This document shows, in pieces, positions 8,901 through 15,364 of a stretch of 39,354 nucleotides of DNA. The stretch is taken from NCBI GenBank assembly GCA_024233975.1, contig JACKOX010000026.1, positions 1-39,354 of the forward strand, in the 5' to 3' direction. The translations under genes were made by a program, and so were the position numbers. The notes beneath the pieces are model-generated. The model searched no databases. It saw nothing but the letters and a program-made list of their open reading frames with translations, and was not told where the DNA came from. This DNA comes from Rhodanobacteraceae bacterium (lineage in GTDB: Bacteria > Pseudomonadota > Gammaproteobacteria > Xanthomonadales > Xanthomonadaceae). How positions within the stretch are numbered: the first letter of the stretch is position 1; each line of letters opens with the position of its first letter.

Positions 8901-10655
8901 GGTCTGCCCGCTGGGACGATACTGGTCACAGACGCTGTCGCCGGTATAGCCAGGGCCGGTATTCGCCGTTCCCTGGATATGCGTACCCGGTGCGATGACC
9001 TCCGGCTTGGTGCGTCCACCTTCAGCAGGGCCGCGACTGGAGAAGCTGATGACGTCCAACGCATCGTTGGCGCCGGCGGCCGAGATGAGACAGCCATCGG
9101 TCCAGCTTCCGTCTTCGTCGCTGGGGCGGAAATTCTCGGACGCACCCACCGTGATCATGTTCTTGCCGCTGCCGGGCGAACCCACGGTGGACGACCCGCT
9201 GCCGTCATTGCCCGCGGCGAAGATATGGATCATTGGCTGGTTGCCAGCCTCGCCAAGGTCGCCGTCTCGGGTACCCAGGTCGTAAGCCTGGGAACTGTCG
9301 TCGTAGTTGCCCGCGACACCCGCACCCCAGGAGTTGCTGGTGATCGCCGCGCCACGATCCTGCGAGCTCTTGATGAGGCCAGCATCTGTTCCACCGCAGT
9401 TCGAGACATCGAATCCAACACTGTCGAAGATTCGCGTATGCGCAAGGCGGGTAAACGGGTTGACGCCCTGCGCGCGCAGGTATCCGTTGTTGTCCGTCCA
9501 GGGGAACACGGCCGTGTCATCGTAGCTACCCACAATGCTGGTGTTGATATGTCCGTGGCCATCCGTTCCCCACTGCGACTCGCTCGTGCAGTTGCCGTTG
9601 GAAACCAGGCGGGTGGGATTGCCCGAATTTCCGCCGACATGGAAGGTCCGGTCATCGTTTTGGCCAATGCCGTCATCCACGATGTCGACGATCGGGTAAT
9701 CGGCCGGGTCGGTCGACAGGCCCAGTGACGACAGCCACGCGAAGTAACCCGGACCACTGGGGCCGGTCTGCCCACCATTGAAATTGCCGGCAATGATCTG
9801 GTTCTGCACCTCGTCGTATTTCCGACGCGGGTGGCGGATTTCCAGCGCCAGCACATCGCCCATGGCGGCGATCTTCTCGATGTCGGCGGCATTGACCGTC
9901 ATCCAGGCGGATTCAAGCACCTGTCGATCCGACCAGCCGCTGATCCCGCTCTGCGAGAAGGCTCCGAGGGCCGACTTGGTAGCCGCGTTGCCACCGTGCT
10001 TGACGATCTGCACGGTGATGTCCAGCTGACTGTCGCCAGCAAAGCCAGCAAGCGCCTTGTGTGCAAGTTCGCCACTCAGCTTGTAGAACGGCTCGACCGC
10101 GCGCGCCTGCAGGAAATGGTCCGCCGACTCGACCCGGCGACCCAGCGCCAGCGTCGCGGCATGATCGGCATAGATCAGGTAACCATTGCCGCTGACCGGC
10201 TCGATCAGCTGTGCGCCGGTAGCGCGCACCTCGTCCAGCCAGTCCTCGATGAGTGGACCGGCGAACTGCACGAGTTGGATGTAGTGGTCGCTACCCTTGC
10301 CGAGCGTAAAGCCCTCGGGGATCTGGACGCCTGTCGTGGTATCCGGGTTAGCACTCAATGCGCCCGCCTCAAAGACCACGTCCGTCGGCTGCAACCGGGT
10401 GCGCCGCGGGGCGGAGGCCAGCAGTTCGTTTCGATGGGCCGCATCCACTCGCCACAGCTGGAAGGCGCCGTAATCGTGCACCAGCCGGAGGCCCGCCTCA
10501 CCACCGGAGTAGATGCCTGGCGGAATGACGACAAAGCTGAAATCGCCCTGTGTCGTCTTGACCACAGGTGCTGGCGCCGCCTCGACGGACGGAATGGGCG
10601 ACATGCCGCCGACGACGGTCGCCAGTGCGGCATAAAGAGCGGTTCTTTTGAACAT
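2934..10655 (-). CDS. Giant secreted subtilisin-like (S8) protease with Fn3, P-domain and cadherin/VCBS-like repeats
   Basis: The 2573-residue product starts with a Sec signal peptide (about 1-26) and a long propeptide-like region to about 290. The S8 catalytic domain follows (about 300-680): Asp near 327 in IVDDGIG, His near 367 in HGHINTS, oxyanion Asn near 483 in AAGNDG, Ser near 594 in SSGTSHSTP. Then come a Fn3 domain (about 903-993), a proprotein-convertase P domain (about 998-1145), three VCBS/cadherin-like repeats with D-N-D-x-Y starts and SFTYT-x-DG ends (about 1152-1447), abnormal-spindle/BACON-like Ig modules (about 1450-2040), three near-identical 110-residue repeats starting APSFTKGADQ, two more VCBS repeats, and a terminal DIFKDGFED. 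Many Asp-rich turns suggest Ca2+ binding. It probably acts outside the cell or on its surface. It is transcribed alone, divergent from the cytochrome gene. Confidence 0.93.
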   Translation of the reverse strand: MFKRTALYAALATVVGGMSPIPSVEAAPAPVVKTTQGDFSFVVIPPGIYSGGEAGLRLVHDYGAFQLWRVDAAHRNELLASAPRRTRLQPTDVVFEAGALSANPDTTTGVQIPEGFTLGKGSDHYIQLVQFAGPLIEDWLDEVRATGAQLIEPVSGNGYLIYADHAATLALGRRVESADHFLQARAVEPFYKLSGELAHKALAGFAGDSQLDITVQIVKHGGNAATKSALGAFSQSGISGWSDRQVLESAWMTVNAADIEKIAAMGDVLALEIRHPRRKYDEVQNQIIAGNFNGGQTGPSGPGYFAWLSSLGLSTDPADYPIVDIVDDGIGQNDDRTFHVGGNSGNPTRLVSNGNCTSESQWGTDGHGHINTSIVGSYDDTAVFPWTDNNGYLRAQGVNPFTRLAHTRIFDSVGFDVSNCGGTDAGLIKSSQDRGAAITSNSWGAGVAGNYDDSSQAYDLGTRDGDLGEAGNQPMIHIFAAGNDGSGSSTVGSPGSGKNMITVGASENFRPSDEDGSWTDGCLISAAGANDALDVISFSSRGPAEGGRTKPEVIAPGTHIQGTANTGPGYTGDSVCDQYRPSGQTDIAASSGTSHSTPAVSGVASLIYYWLGSEYGISAPSAAMMKAYMMAHPTYLDGVGANDNLPSNSQGYGMPNMGAMFDATTARDLADQTTTFDNPGETFTWTGSVVDNAKPLRIAIAWSDAFGAISDTTPQVNDLNLEVTVGGNTYLGNRFSGAFSTTGGLADTANNYEAVFLPAGVSGPISITVTAAAISGDGVPNMGDGTDQDFAFVCNNCSATPDFGIDATPTIAEVCKPLDAQWNVDVAALNGYAGNVNLGASGQPVGSAISFSVNPVAAPGTSVLTLGTAAVAAGDYNFSVTGNDGFNSHSDPVSLQLDDAAPAAPTLTIPADGATDVDTQPTFTWSAVAGARQYTLEVDDDPAFGSINYTTTVGTTSHAMPSSLGPNTTYYWRVRADNHCGLGSDSADFSFTTANLVCATFPGAGLPASIGPGSGVVTDSIATVSGLAGATITDVNVLGLRGTHTWDSDLDVDLIAPDNTTVRVFGDICGSNDNFHINLDDSAATAIGAVCPPGDPNGAAIDASPTNPLSTFNAVDPDGDWTLRITDDAAGDGGQFDAWTLEICALVSTSAVFANADTYNATEDTQLNVAAPGVLGNDTGAGITASLTTPPSNGTIVGGVVNADGSFSYMPAADDCGVGADSFTYTATDGVDSSTATVTIDIACTNDAPVADNDAYVTNVNNVLNVAAPGVLDGDTDVDGDTLTATNLVQPTNGNVVLNADGSFSYTPTAAYCNDGSPTDDFTYTANDGTADSAPATVAITVICDELPVANDDSITVLEGGTATVLDGGNTSVKQNDTDNEDTIPGGDVTLVTGPTFASAFTLNTDGTFSYTHDDSENFSDSFTYTVADSNAQPSNVATVTINITPVADSPEISVTPASLSYALDTGTTDSANLSIQNVGASTLDWNFLEQAALSLPLTDFSVDSLANGGAAVVRTAPVSTSLPVVGFRFDGTVAGMTGSSWASDTCMLVEAPDGEFFVVGGLSGSGAGEMANCGSAADWDFQGSGSSANGAYSSEHAAAFGAGVNGTGTWTFTFLNDWNSTGADTMDWSGVTITLLLDSGACEPISSVSWLSAAPLNGSVGAGLTDVVSVDVDATGLVQGTYSATLCVASNDSVGNSLVEVPVQMNVASPVIDLSPASLNFSVTADQTDAQDLTIGNLGDMALNWSIDEAVGIANVIDRAGTARFHAALGSDKLAHASYDSVGQMMARAGKGSLAADLQKADTLVTQNIDSSTLEALNGVSCPTGPNSIFRRYYLNEYPGVGSPVQINSIDIGMEAVPAAQTMTVNVYSIPGTDPVDTVTVANLTLIASTSVAISAADDNSIINVPLMAMLADPSSTDLVVEVTVPNNFFLGGNVAGSTHPAFIMAAACGLATPDTFASVGFPDSNPIINVNAEDVCAAPSDVPWLSVSPASGTSGAMASSTSSVSVDATGLVAGDYSANLCVNSNDMMAPISVVPVNMTVTVNNAPSFTKGADQTVNEDAGAQSVTGWATAISDGDGDTQNLTFNVTGNTNAALFAAGPTIAANGDLSYTPAANANGSADITITLSDDGGTANGGVDTSASQVFTITVNAVNDAPSFTKGADQSVAEDSGAQSVAGWATAISAGPADESGQTLTFNVTNNTNAGLFSAGPSIAANGDLSYTPAAGTSGSADITITLSDNGGTANSGVDTSASQVFTITVTPINHAPSFTKGADQAVDEDAGAQSVTGWATAISDGDGDTQNLTFNVTGNTNAALFAAGPTIAANGDLSYTPAANANGSADITITLSDDGGTANGGVDTSASQVFTITVNAVNDLPVANDDAYGVLEGGTLAGTTVKANDTDVEDGTPGGNVSLVSGPAHASSFTLNPDGTFSYTHDGSETTTDSFTYTVQDAAGADSNEATVTITITPVDDGPAVANDDGATVLQNSSGNVIDVLANDLADPDDGSLAVTAVGAASNGSTSFTAGDVSYTPANGFCGADSFTYEVNGGITATVDVTVTCLAADIFKDGFED
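3541..4518 (-). repeat. Three tandem coding repeats of about 330 bp (110 aa) in the giant protease
   Basis: The repeat unit encodes a cadherin/Ig-like module that opens NDAPSFTKGADQ and closes SQVFTITV. The outer copies, 3541-3858 and 4201-4518, lie exactly 660 bases apart and differ at 8 of 318 positions by eye, while the middle copy (about 3868-4188) is offset by 327/333 bases, has a different length and is clearly more diverged. This is protein-coding tandem duplication, not a CRISPR or satellite. Confidence 0.92.
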
Positions 10656-11012
10656 GCGGAATCCCCGAAAATCAGGCTGCTGCCGAGATCAGGCCGACAT
10701 CCTTGGACGAATGCCGCCCCCAACGCCGGAGCAAGCCGAGAACAAACCCAAACTGCTTTTTGTGATGCGCTATGCCATTCGCATGCGCTTCCCCATGCGC
10801 GAACGTACCCAAATTGCCGACGAACGGCAACTGGACTCTGGTCGTAGTCGCACCGCCCAAGGGTAGGCACCAGCCCTGCCGGGGCTGCGACCACGCTTTG
10901 ATGGCAAAGACGGTGGGGCTATACTTGCCGGTCTTTGATTCCGGGCACCCGGCTGGGGAAGCCGAGTTGCCGGGGTCTCCCACCCTTTTCCGATCTTTTC
11001 GCAGGTGACCGC
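10656..11012. other. Divergent intergenic region between protease and cytochrome genes (357 bp)
   Basis: No gene is supported here; the short open frames lack recognisable protein features. The interval must hold the promoters for the minus-strand protease and the plus-strand cytochrome. One plausible plus-strand promoter is listed separately. The protease start has a GGGGATT-like weak ribosome binding site a few bases before its ATG at 10655. I see no riboswitch or operator that I can name. Confidence 0.6.
10898..10925 (+). promoter_or_regulatory. Putative sigma-70 promoter for the cytochrome c gene
   Basis: TTGATG at 10898-10903 and TATACT at 10920-10925 are separated by 16 bases, giving four and five matches to the -35 and -10 consensus. 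It would start transcription near 10932, about 80 bases before the GTG start at 11013. The call rests on sequence similarity only. Confidence 0.45.
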
Positions 11013-11528
11013 GTGCGCAACCACGACCTGACGTTTCTCAAGCATTTCTCGCAGATGATCGCGGGCCTGGCGGTCCTGACCGTTGTGCTGATCATCTTCG
11101 CCAACTGGATCTACTGGCAGCAGCCGACCGACCCGAATCCGGCCGCTGAAGCCGCCACCGACGCGCGCATCGCGCCGCTGTCGGGCGTTTACGCCGGCGA
11201 CACGGGCGCCGCGGCGATGGCCGCTGCCGCCGAGGAGGCCCGCAAGGCGGCCGCTTCGCAGGTGGCATATGGCGGCACGCTGGACGGCAGCGAGATTTAC
11301 GGCCAGCTGTGCAGCACCTGCCACAACACCGGCGCTGGCGGCGCGCCGACGCTGGATCGCGCCCATTGGGACGCACGCGTGGCGCAGGGCATCGACACCC
11401 TGATCAAGCACGCCGAAGAAGGTTTCCAGGGTGATGCCGGCCTGATGCCGGCGCGTGGTGGCAATCCGGCGCTGTCCGATGAGCAGGTCGAGGCCACGGT
11501 GCGCTGGATGGTCGACAACCTGAAGTAA
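11013..11528 (+). CDS. Membrane-anchored monohaem cytochrome c (c5-like)
   Basis: The GTG at 11013 gives a 171-residue protein beginning MRNHDLTFLKHFSQ, typical of N-terminally anchored cytochromes in this bacterial group; the open frame extends further upstream but the extra residues look non-native. One membrane helix (about 17-33, AGLAVLTVVLIIFANWIYW) is followed by an Ala/Glu-rich linker, then a class I cytochrome c domain with CSTCH (codons 11310-11324, about residues 100-104) and a distal Met ligand in GLMPARGG. It would face the periplasm and carry electrons in respiration, by analogy with c5-type domains. It resembles the terminal half of longer two-domain relatives. The nuclease gene starts six bases after its stop, so cotranscription is possible. 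Confidence 0.87.
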   Translation: MRNHDLTFLKHFSQMIAGLAVLTVVLIIFANWIYWQQPTDPNPAAEAATDARIAPLSGVYAGDTGAAAMAAAAEEARKAAASQVAYGGTLDGSEIYGQLCSTCHNTGAGGAPTLDRAHWDARVAQGIDTLIKHAEEGFQGDAGLMPARGGNPALSDEQVEATVRWMVDNLK

Positions 11529-11534
11529 GCGGCC

Positions 11535-13421
11535 ATGGACCTTCTCGCATCACGGGGTTCCCGTCGATCCACAACGCCGCCTTCGGGCGGCGTTGGCGTC
11601 TCTGCGATCGCCTGCGCCCTGCTGGCCCTGTGCCTGGGCGCCTGCTCGCCCGGCCCGTCGCCAGCCTCACCGGAAAAGGAGGCGGCGATGACCGCTGACA
11701 GCCTCGCCCCGTCGCCCGGCACTGCCGATGGCATTGCCGGCATCCAGGGACAGGGCGCACGCAGCCCGCTGCTGGGACAGACAGTGACCGTCCGTGGCGT
11801 GGTCAACGGCAACTTCCTGCGTGGTCTGGGCGGCGTGTTCATCCAGGGCGAAACCACCGACGGGGCACCGCAGCGCGGCCTCTACATCGAGCCGACGGAA
11901 GCCGGTGGCGAGCCCGAAGAGCTGCACAAGGGCGACCTGATCGAGGTCAGCGGCGTGGTCGAGGAGTTTGGTGACGAGCCAGCCAGCCTTACCGGCCTCC
12001 GCGATGCGCGCTGGCGCGTGCTGTCCTCGCGCCACCCGGTGGCGGTACTGCAGCTCGATGCCCCGCCGCCGAGCTGGGAGCCGCTGGAAGGCGTCAGCGT
12101 GCGCATCGACGCGCCGCTCACCGTCACCGACAACGGCGGCCTGTTCAAGTATGGCGAGTTGGCGGTGGCCTTTGGCGGCCGCGTCTACCAGCCCACCGAG
12201 CTGGCCCGCCCCGGACCGGAGGCGGACGCCGTCGCGGCCGACAACGCCCGCCGCAGCCTGCTGCTGGACGACAACCGCAACCGCCAGTTCCCGGACCGGA
12301 TCTGGTACCTCGAAGGTGCGGTCGACACCACCCATCCGCTGCGTGCCGGCAGCGTGATCGAAGGCGTCAGCGGCGTCGTCGACCAGCGCCACGGCGCCTA
12401 CCGGCTGCAGCTCGACGCACCACCGTCGCGGATCAACCAGGCGCCACGTCCTGCGGTGCCGGCGATCGAGGGCGACCTTCGCGTCGCCGCCTTCAACGTC
12501 CTCAGCCTGTTCAACGGCAATGGCCTGGGTCGCGGCTTCCCGACGTCGCGCGGCGCCAGCACGCCCGAAGAGTACGAACGCCAGCGTGACAAGCTGGTGG
12601 CCGCGATCACCGCCGCGAAGCCGGACATCCTGGCGCTGATGGAGCTGGAGAACGACGGCGGCGGCCAGCACAGCAGCCAGGCCGACCTCGTCGACGCCCT
12701 CAACCGGGCGATGAAGCAGCAGGGCGAGCAGGCCGACTATCGCGCCGCCTACAACGGCCCCGGCCCGGGCCATGACGTCATCCGCGTGGCCCTGCTGTAT
12801 CGCGCCGGCCGCGTCGAGACGGTGGGCCGCGCTCAGAGCATCGATGACGGCCCGTTCGAAGAGCGCAGCCGCGCCCCGCTGGCGCAGGCCTTCCGCTTCG
12901 GCGATGCACCGCCATTCGTGGTGGCGGTCAACCACTTCAAGTCCAAGGGCAGCTGCGACGAAGCCAACGATGACAACCGTGACCACGGGGACGGGCAGGG
13001 CTGCTGGAATGCGCTTCGCGTGCAGTCCGCGCAGCGACTGGCGCAGTGGCTGGACACGGATCCGACCGGCATCGGCAACAAACGTGCGCTGATCGTCGGC
13101 GATCTCAACAGCTACTCGCAGGAAGATCCGCTGGTTGCGCTGCGCCAGGCAGGCTACGTCGACGCCTTCGAAGGCAGGGCCACGCCGGAGTACAGCTTCA
13201 TCTGGAGCGGTTCCTCGGGCAGCCTCGACCACGGGATGGCCAGCCGCGAGCTGGCGCCGGCGATCATCGATGCCGCACACTGGCACATCAATGCCGACGA
13301 GTCGCTGGCCTTCGACTACCAGACCGAGCACCGCAGTGACGACGATGATCGCGCCCGCTACCGGCCCGACCCGTACCGCTCCTCCGATCACGACCCGCTG
13401 CTGCTGGGCCTGCGCTTCTGA
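11535..13421 (+). CDS. ExeM/NucH-type extracellular endonuclease, predicted lipoprotein
   Basis: The 628-residue product has a lipobox LGAC (Cys37) after a hydrophobic stretch, suggesting an outer-membrane or periplasmic lipoprotein. An OB-fold-like segment (about 75-300, QTVTVRGVVNGNF... GVFIQ) precedes an endonuclease/exonuclease/phosphatase domain (about 315-628). Catalytic elements are LRVAAFNVLSLF, LMELEN (metal-binding Glu), VVAVNHFKSKG, VGDLNSY and the final SSDHDP, the pattern of secreted ExeM/NucH DNases that degrade external or biofilm DNA. The SCDEANDDNRDHGDGQGCWN insert, with its two Cys, is typical of the family. The start is uncertain: ATG 11535 has no good ribosome binding site, while a strong AAGGAGG at 11675-11681 precedes ATG 11688, which would remove the lipobox. 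I keep 11535 because of the signal sequence. Confidence 0.88.
   Translation: MDLLASRGSRRSTTPPSGGVGVSAIACALLALCLGACSPGPSPASPEKEAAMTADSLAPSPGTADGIAGIQGQGARSPLLGQTVTVRGVVNGNFLRGLGGVFIQGETTDGAPQRGLYIEPTEAGGEPEELHKGDLIEVSGVVEEFGDEPASLTGLRDARWRVLSSRHPVAVLQLDAPPPSWEPLEGVSVRIDAPLTVTDNGGLFKYGELAVAFGGRVYQPTELARPGPEADAVAADNARRSLLLDDNRNRQFPDRIWYLEGAVDTTHPLRAGSVIEGVSGVVDQRHGAYRLQLDAPPSRINQAPRPAVPAIEGDLRVAAFNVLSLFNGNGLGRGFPTSRGASTPEEYERQRDKLVAAITAAKPDILALMELENDGGGQHSSQADLVDALNRAMKQQGEQADYRAAYNGPGPGHDVIRVALLYRAGRVETVGRAQSIDDGPFEERSRAPLAQAFRFGDAPPFVVAVNHFKSKGSCDEANDDNRDHGDGQGCWNALRVQSAQRLAQWLDTDPTGIGNKRALIVGDLNSYSQEDPLVALRQAGYVDAFEGRATPEYSFIWSGSSGSLDHGMASRELAPAIIDAAHWHINADESLAFDYQTEHRSDDDDRARYRPDPYRSSDHDPLLLGLRF
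11573..11594 (+). terminator. UUCG-loop hairpin after the cytochrome gene
   Basis: A 9-bp perfect stem (aacgccgcc / ggcggcgtt) closed by a ttcg tetraloop lies about 45 bases after the cytochrome stop but inside the first codons of the nuclease frame. There is no U-run after it on the plus strand, so it may only attenuate transcription or stabilise the 3' end. Confidence 0.4.
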
Positions 13422-13490
13422 GGACCGCCCGGTTCCGAGGACTGCCCACCCGCATACCCATCGGCACAGAGAACCGGCCGGCCGCTCCGG

Positions 13491-13496
13491 TATGAT
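13491..13496 (+). promoter_or_regulatory. Possible -10 box (TATGAT) ahead of the small hydrolase gene
   Basis: TATGAT matches five of six -10 positions and would start transcription near 13503, some 37 bases before the ATG at 13540. No convincing -35 box is visible at the right distance, so this is a weak call. Confidence 0.3.
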
Positions 13497-13539
13497 CCCG
13501 GTTCCGATGTTCCGCGACTTCGCACGAACGAACGACTGA

Positions 13540-14235
13540 ATGACTGACGCACCGGCCACCACCGCGCCCGCACCCGACCGTTTTCCCGCCGAGCAGGCCA
13601 GTTTCTTCCTGCCCGGACCCGCGGGTCGCCTGGAAACCGTCACCGACGTGCCCGAACCCGAGCACGCCCGCGCCGGCACGGCGATCATCTGCCACCCGCA
13701 CCCGCTGCACGGCGGCACGCTGCACAACAAGGTGGTGACGATGATCGAGCGCAGCCTGCGCGAGCTGGGCCTGCGCACGGTGCGTTTCAACTTCCGCGGT
13801 ACCGGTGAGTCCGAAGGCGAGCACGACGACGGTCGTGGCGAAACCCTGGATTTGCTGGCCGTGGCCGAATGGGTACAGACCGTGCGCCCGCACGACGCGC
13901 TGTGGCTGGCCGGGTTCTCCTTTGGCTCCTACGTCAGCCTGCTGGCCTCGCGCCACCTGCCGGTCAAGCAGATGATCTCGGTGGCGCCACCGGCCGGTCG
14001 CTGGGACTTCTCCGCCATCCTGCCGGGCGACTGGCCGTGGCTGGTGATCCAGGGCGAGGACGACGACGTGGTCGAACCGCAGGCCGTCTACGACTGGGTG
14101 GAGTCACTGTCCGAACCGCCGCAGCTGGTGCGCATGCCGGAAACCGGCCACTTCTTCCATCGCCGCCTGATGGACCTGCGCGGCGTGATCAAGAACGGCG
14201 TCCGGGCCAACCTGCCGCCCAAGCTCAACCCCTGA
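13540..14235 (+). CDS. COG2945-type alpha/beta hydrolase
   Basis: The 231-residue protein lacks a signal peptide. It shows AIICHPHPLHGGTLHNKVV, the signature of this small hydrolase group, then VRFNFRGTGESEG, the nucleophile elbow GFSFGS (Ser127), an acid in GEDDDVV (about 173-177) and the His of ETGHFFH (His204). The size and motifs fit the short cytosolic dienelactone-hydrolase-like enzymes, which probably cleave esters; the substrate is unknown. A 34-base gap separates it from zapE on the same strand and the two genes are likely cotranscribed. Confidence 0.88.
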   Translation: MTDAPATTAPAPDRFPAEQASFFLPGPAGRLETVTDVPEPEHARAGTAIICHPHPLHGGTLHNKVVTMIERSLRELGLRTVRFNFRGTGESEGEHDDGRGETLDLLAVAEWVQTVRPHDALWLAGFSFGSYVSLLASRHLPVKQMISVAPPAGRWDFSAILPGDWPWLVIQGEDDDVVEPQAVYDWVESLSEPPQLVRMPETGHFFHRRLMDLRGVIKNGVRANLPPKLNP

Positions 14236-14269
14236 TCGCACTGCAGCTGCGCGCGGGCAGGGCGAACCG

Positions 14270-15364
14270 ATGAGTCCGCTGGACAAGCGCCCCAGCGACG
14301 CCTACACGGAAGGCGTCGCCAGCGGTCGCTGGCAGGCCGACCCGGCACAGAAGGAAGCCCTGGCCTCGCTGGACCGCATCCATGACGAACTGATCACCGC
14401 AAGGCCGGCCGGTTTGCTGGATCGGCTGTTCGGACGCGGGGCCATGCCGGCTCGTGGTCTCTATCTCTGGGGCAGCGTCGGGCGAGGCAAGACCTTCCTG
14501 ATCGATCTCTGTTACGAGCAGCTGCCGATCAGCGGAAAACGTCGCGTGCATTTCCACCGTTTCATGGGTGAAGTGCATGCGCGCCTGGCCGAGCTGGGCG
14601 ACGTCAGCGACCCGCTGGAGCGGATCGCCGGGGAATGGGCCAGAGATCTGCGCCTGCTCTGCCTCGATGAGTTTTTCGTCACCGACATCGGCGACGCGAT
14701 GATCCTGTCGCGCCTGCTGCAGGCACTGTTCAAGCGTGACGTCTGCCTGCTGACCACCTCGAACATCGAGCCCGATGGCCTGTACCGCGACGGGCTGCAG
14801 CGCGCGCGCTTCCTGCCCGCCATCGAGCTGCTGAAAAAACACTGCGAAGTCGTCCACCTCGACAGCCCGACCGACTATCGCCTGCGCACGCTGAGCCAGG
14901 CGCCCGTCTACCTGCACCCGGCCAATGACGATGCCGAAACCGGGCTGCGAGGCCACTACCAGCGCCTCACCACCGACTACTGCCACGAACCAGACACGCT
15001 GCTGATCAACGGTCGCGCCATCCCGGTACGCGACCACGACGAAGGCGTGGCCTGGTTCAGCTTTGCCGCGCTGTGCGACGGCCCGCGCGCGGTCGCCGAC
15101 TACATCGAGATCGCCCGCGATTTCCACACCGTACTGGTATCCAATGTCCCGGTATTCGAAGCCAGCGACGACGACCGCTTCCGTCGCTTCGTGCATCTGG
15201 TTGACGAGCTCTACGACCGCCACGTCAACCTGATCGTCAGCGCCGCCGTTGCTCCGACGGACCTGTATCGCGGCGTGCGACTACAACTGGAGTTCGAGCG
15301 CTGCAGCAGCCGACTGATCGAAATGCAGTCGCGCGCCTACCTCGCCAGCGAGCACCTGCCGTGA
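14270..15364 (+). CDS. zapE: Cell division ATPase ZapE (AFG1-like)
   Basis: The 364-residue protein has the AFG1/LACE1 ATPase layout: Walker A GSVGRGKT (68-75), RRVHFHRFMGEVHARL, Walker B LLCLDEFFVTDIGDA (about 129-143), the sensor LLTTSNIEPDGLYRDGLQR and the closing HLVDELYDRHVNLIVSAA with the ...RCSSRLIEMQS C-terminus. In Escherichia coli ZapE associates with the divisome and destabilises FtsZ polymers under stress, at the cytoplasmic face. Length is normal for gammaproteobacteria. Its TGA stop overlaps the GTG start of the next gene, so translational coupling is likely. Confidence 0.94.
   Translation: MSPLDKRPSDAYTEGVASGRWQADPAQKEALASLDRIHDELITARPAGLLDRLFGRGAMPARGLYLWGSVGRGKTFLIDLCYEQLPISGKRRVHFHRFMGEVHARLAELGDVSDPLERIAGEWARDLRLLCLDEFFVTDIGDAMILSRLLQALFKRDVCLLTTSNIEPDGLYRDGLQRARFLPAIELLKKHCEVVHLDSPTDYRLRTLSQAPVYLHPANDDAETGLRGHYQRLTTDYCHEPDTLLINGRAIPVRDHDEGVAWFSFAALCDGPRAVADYIEIARDFHTVLVSNVPVFEASDDDRFRRFVHLVDELYDRHVNLIVSAAVAPTDLYRGVRLQLEFERCSSRLIEMQSRAYLASEHLP

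Noticed and set aside
5865..9728. A 1287-codon open frame on the plus strand opposite the giant protease
   Set aside because: Its composition is Arg/Val-rich with no recognisable fold, and it lies fully antisense to a clearly real gene with catalytic motifs; long antisense frames are expected at this GC content.
11667..13790. A 707-codon minus-strand frame across the nuclease gene
   Set aside because: It shadows the NucH-like gene and shows only Arg/Val/Ala-rich sequence without motifs or a start context.
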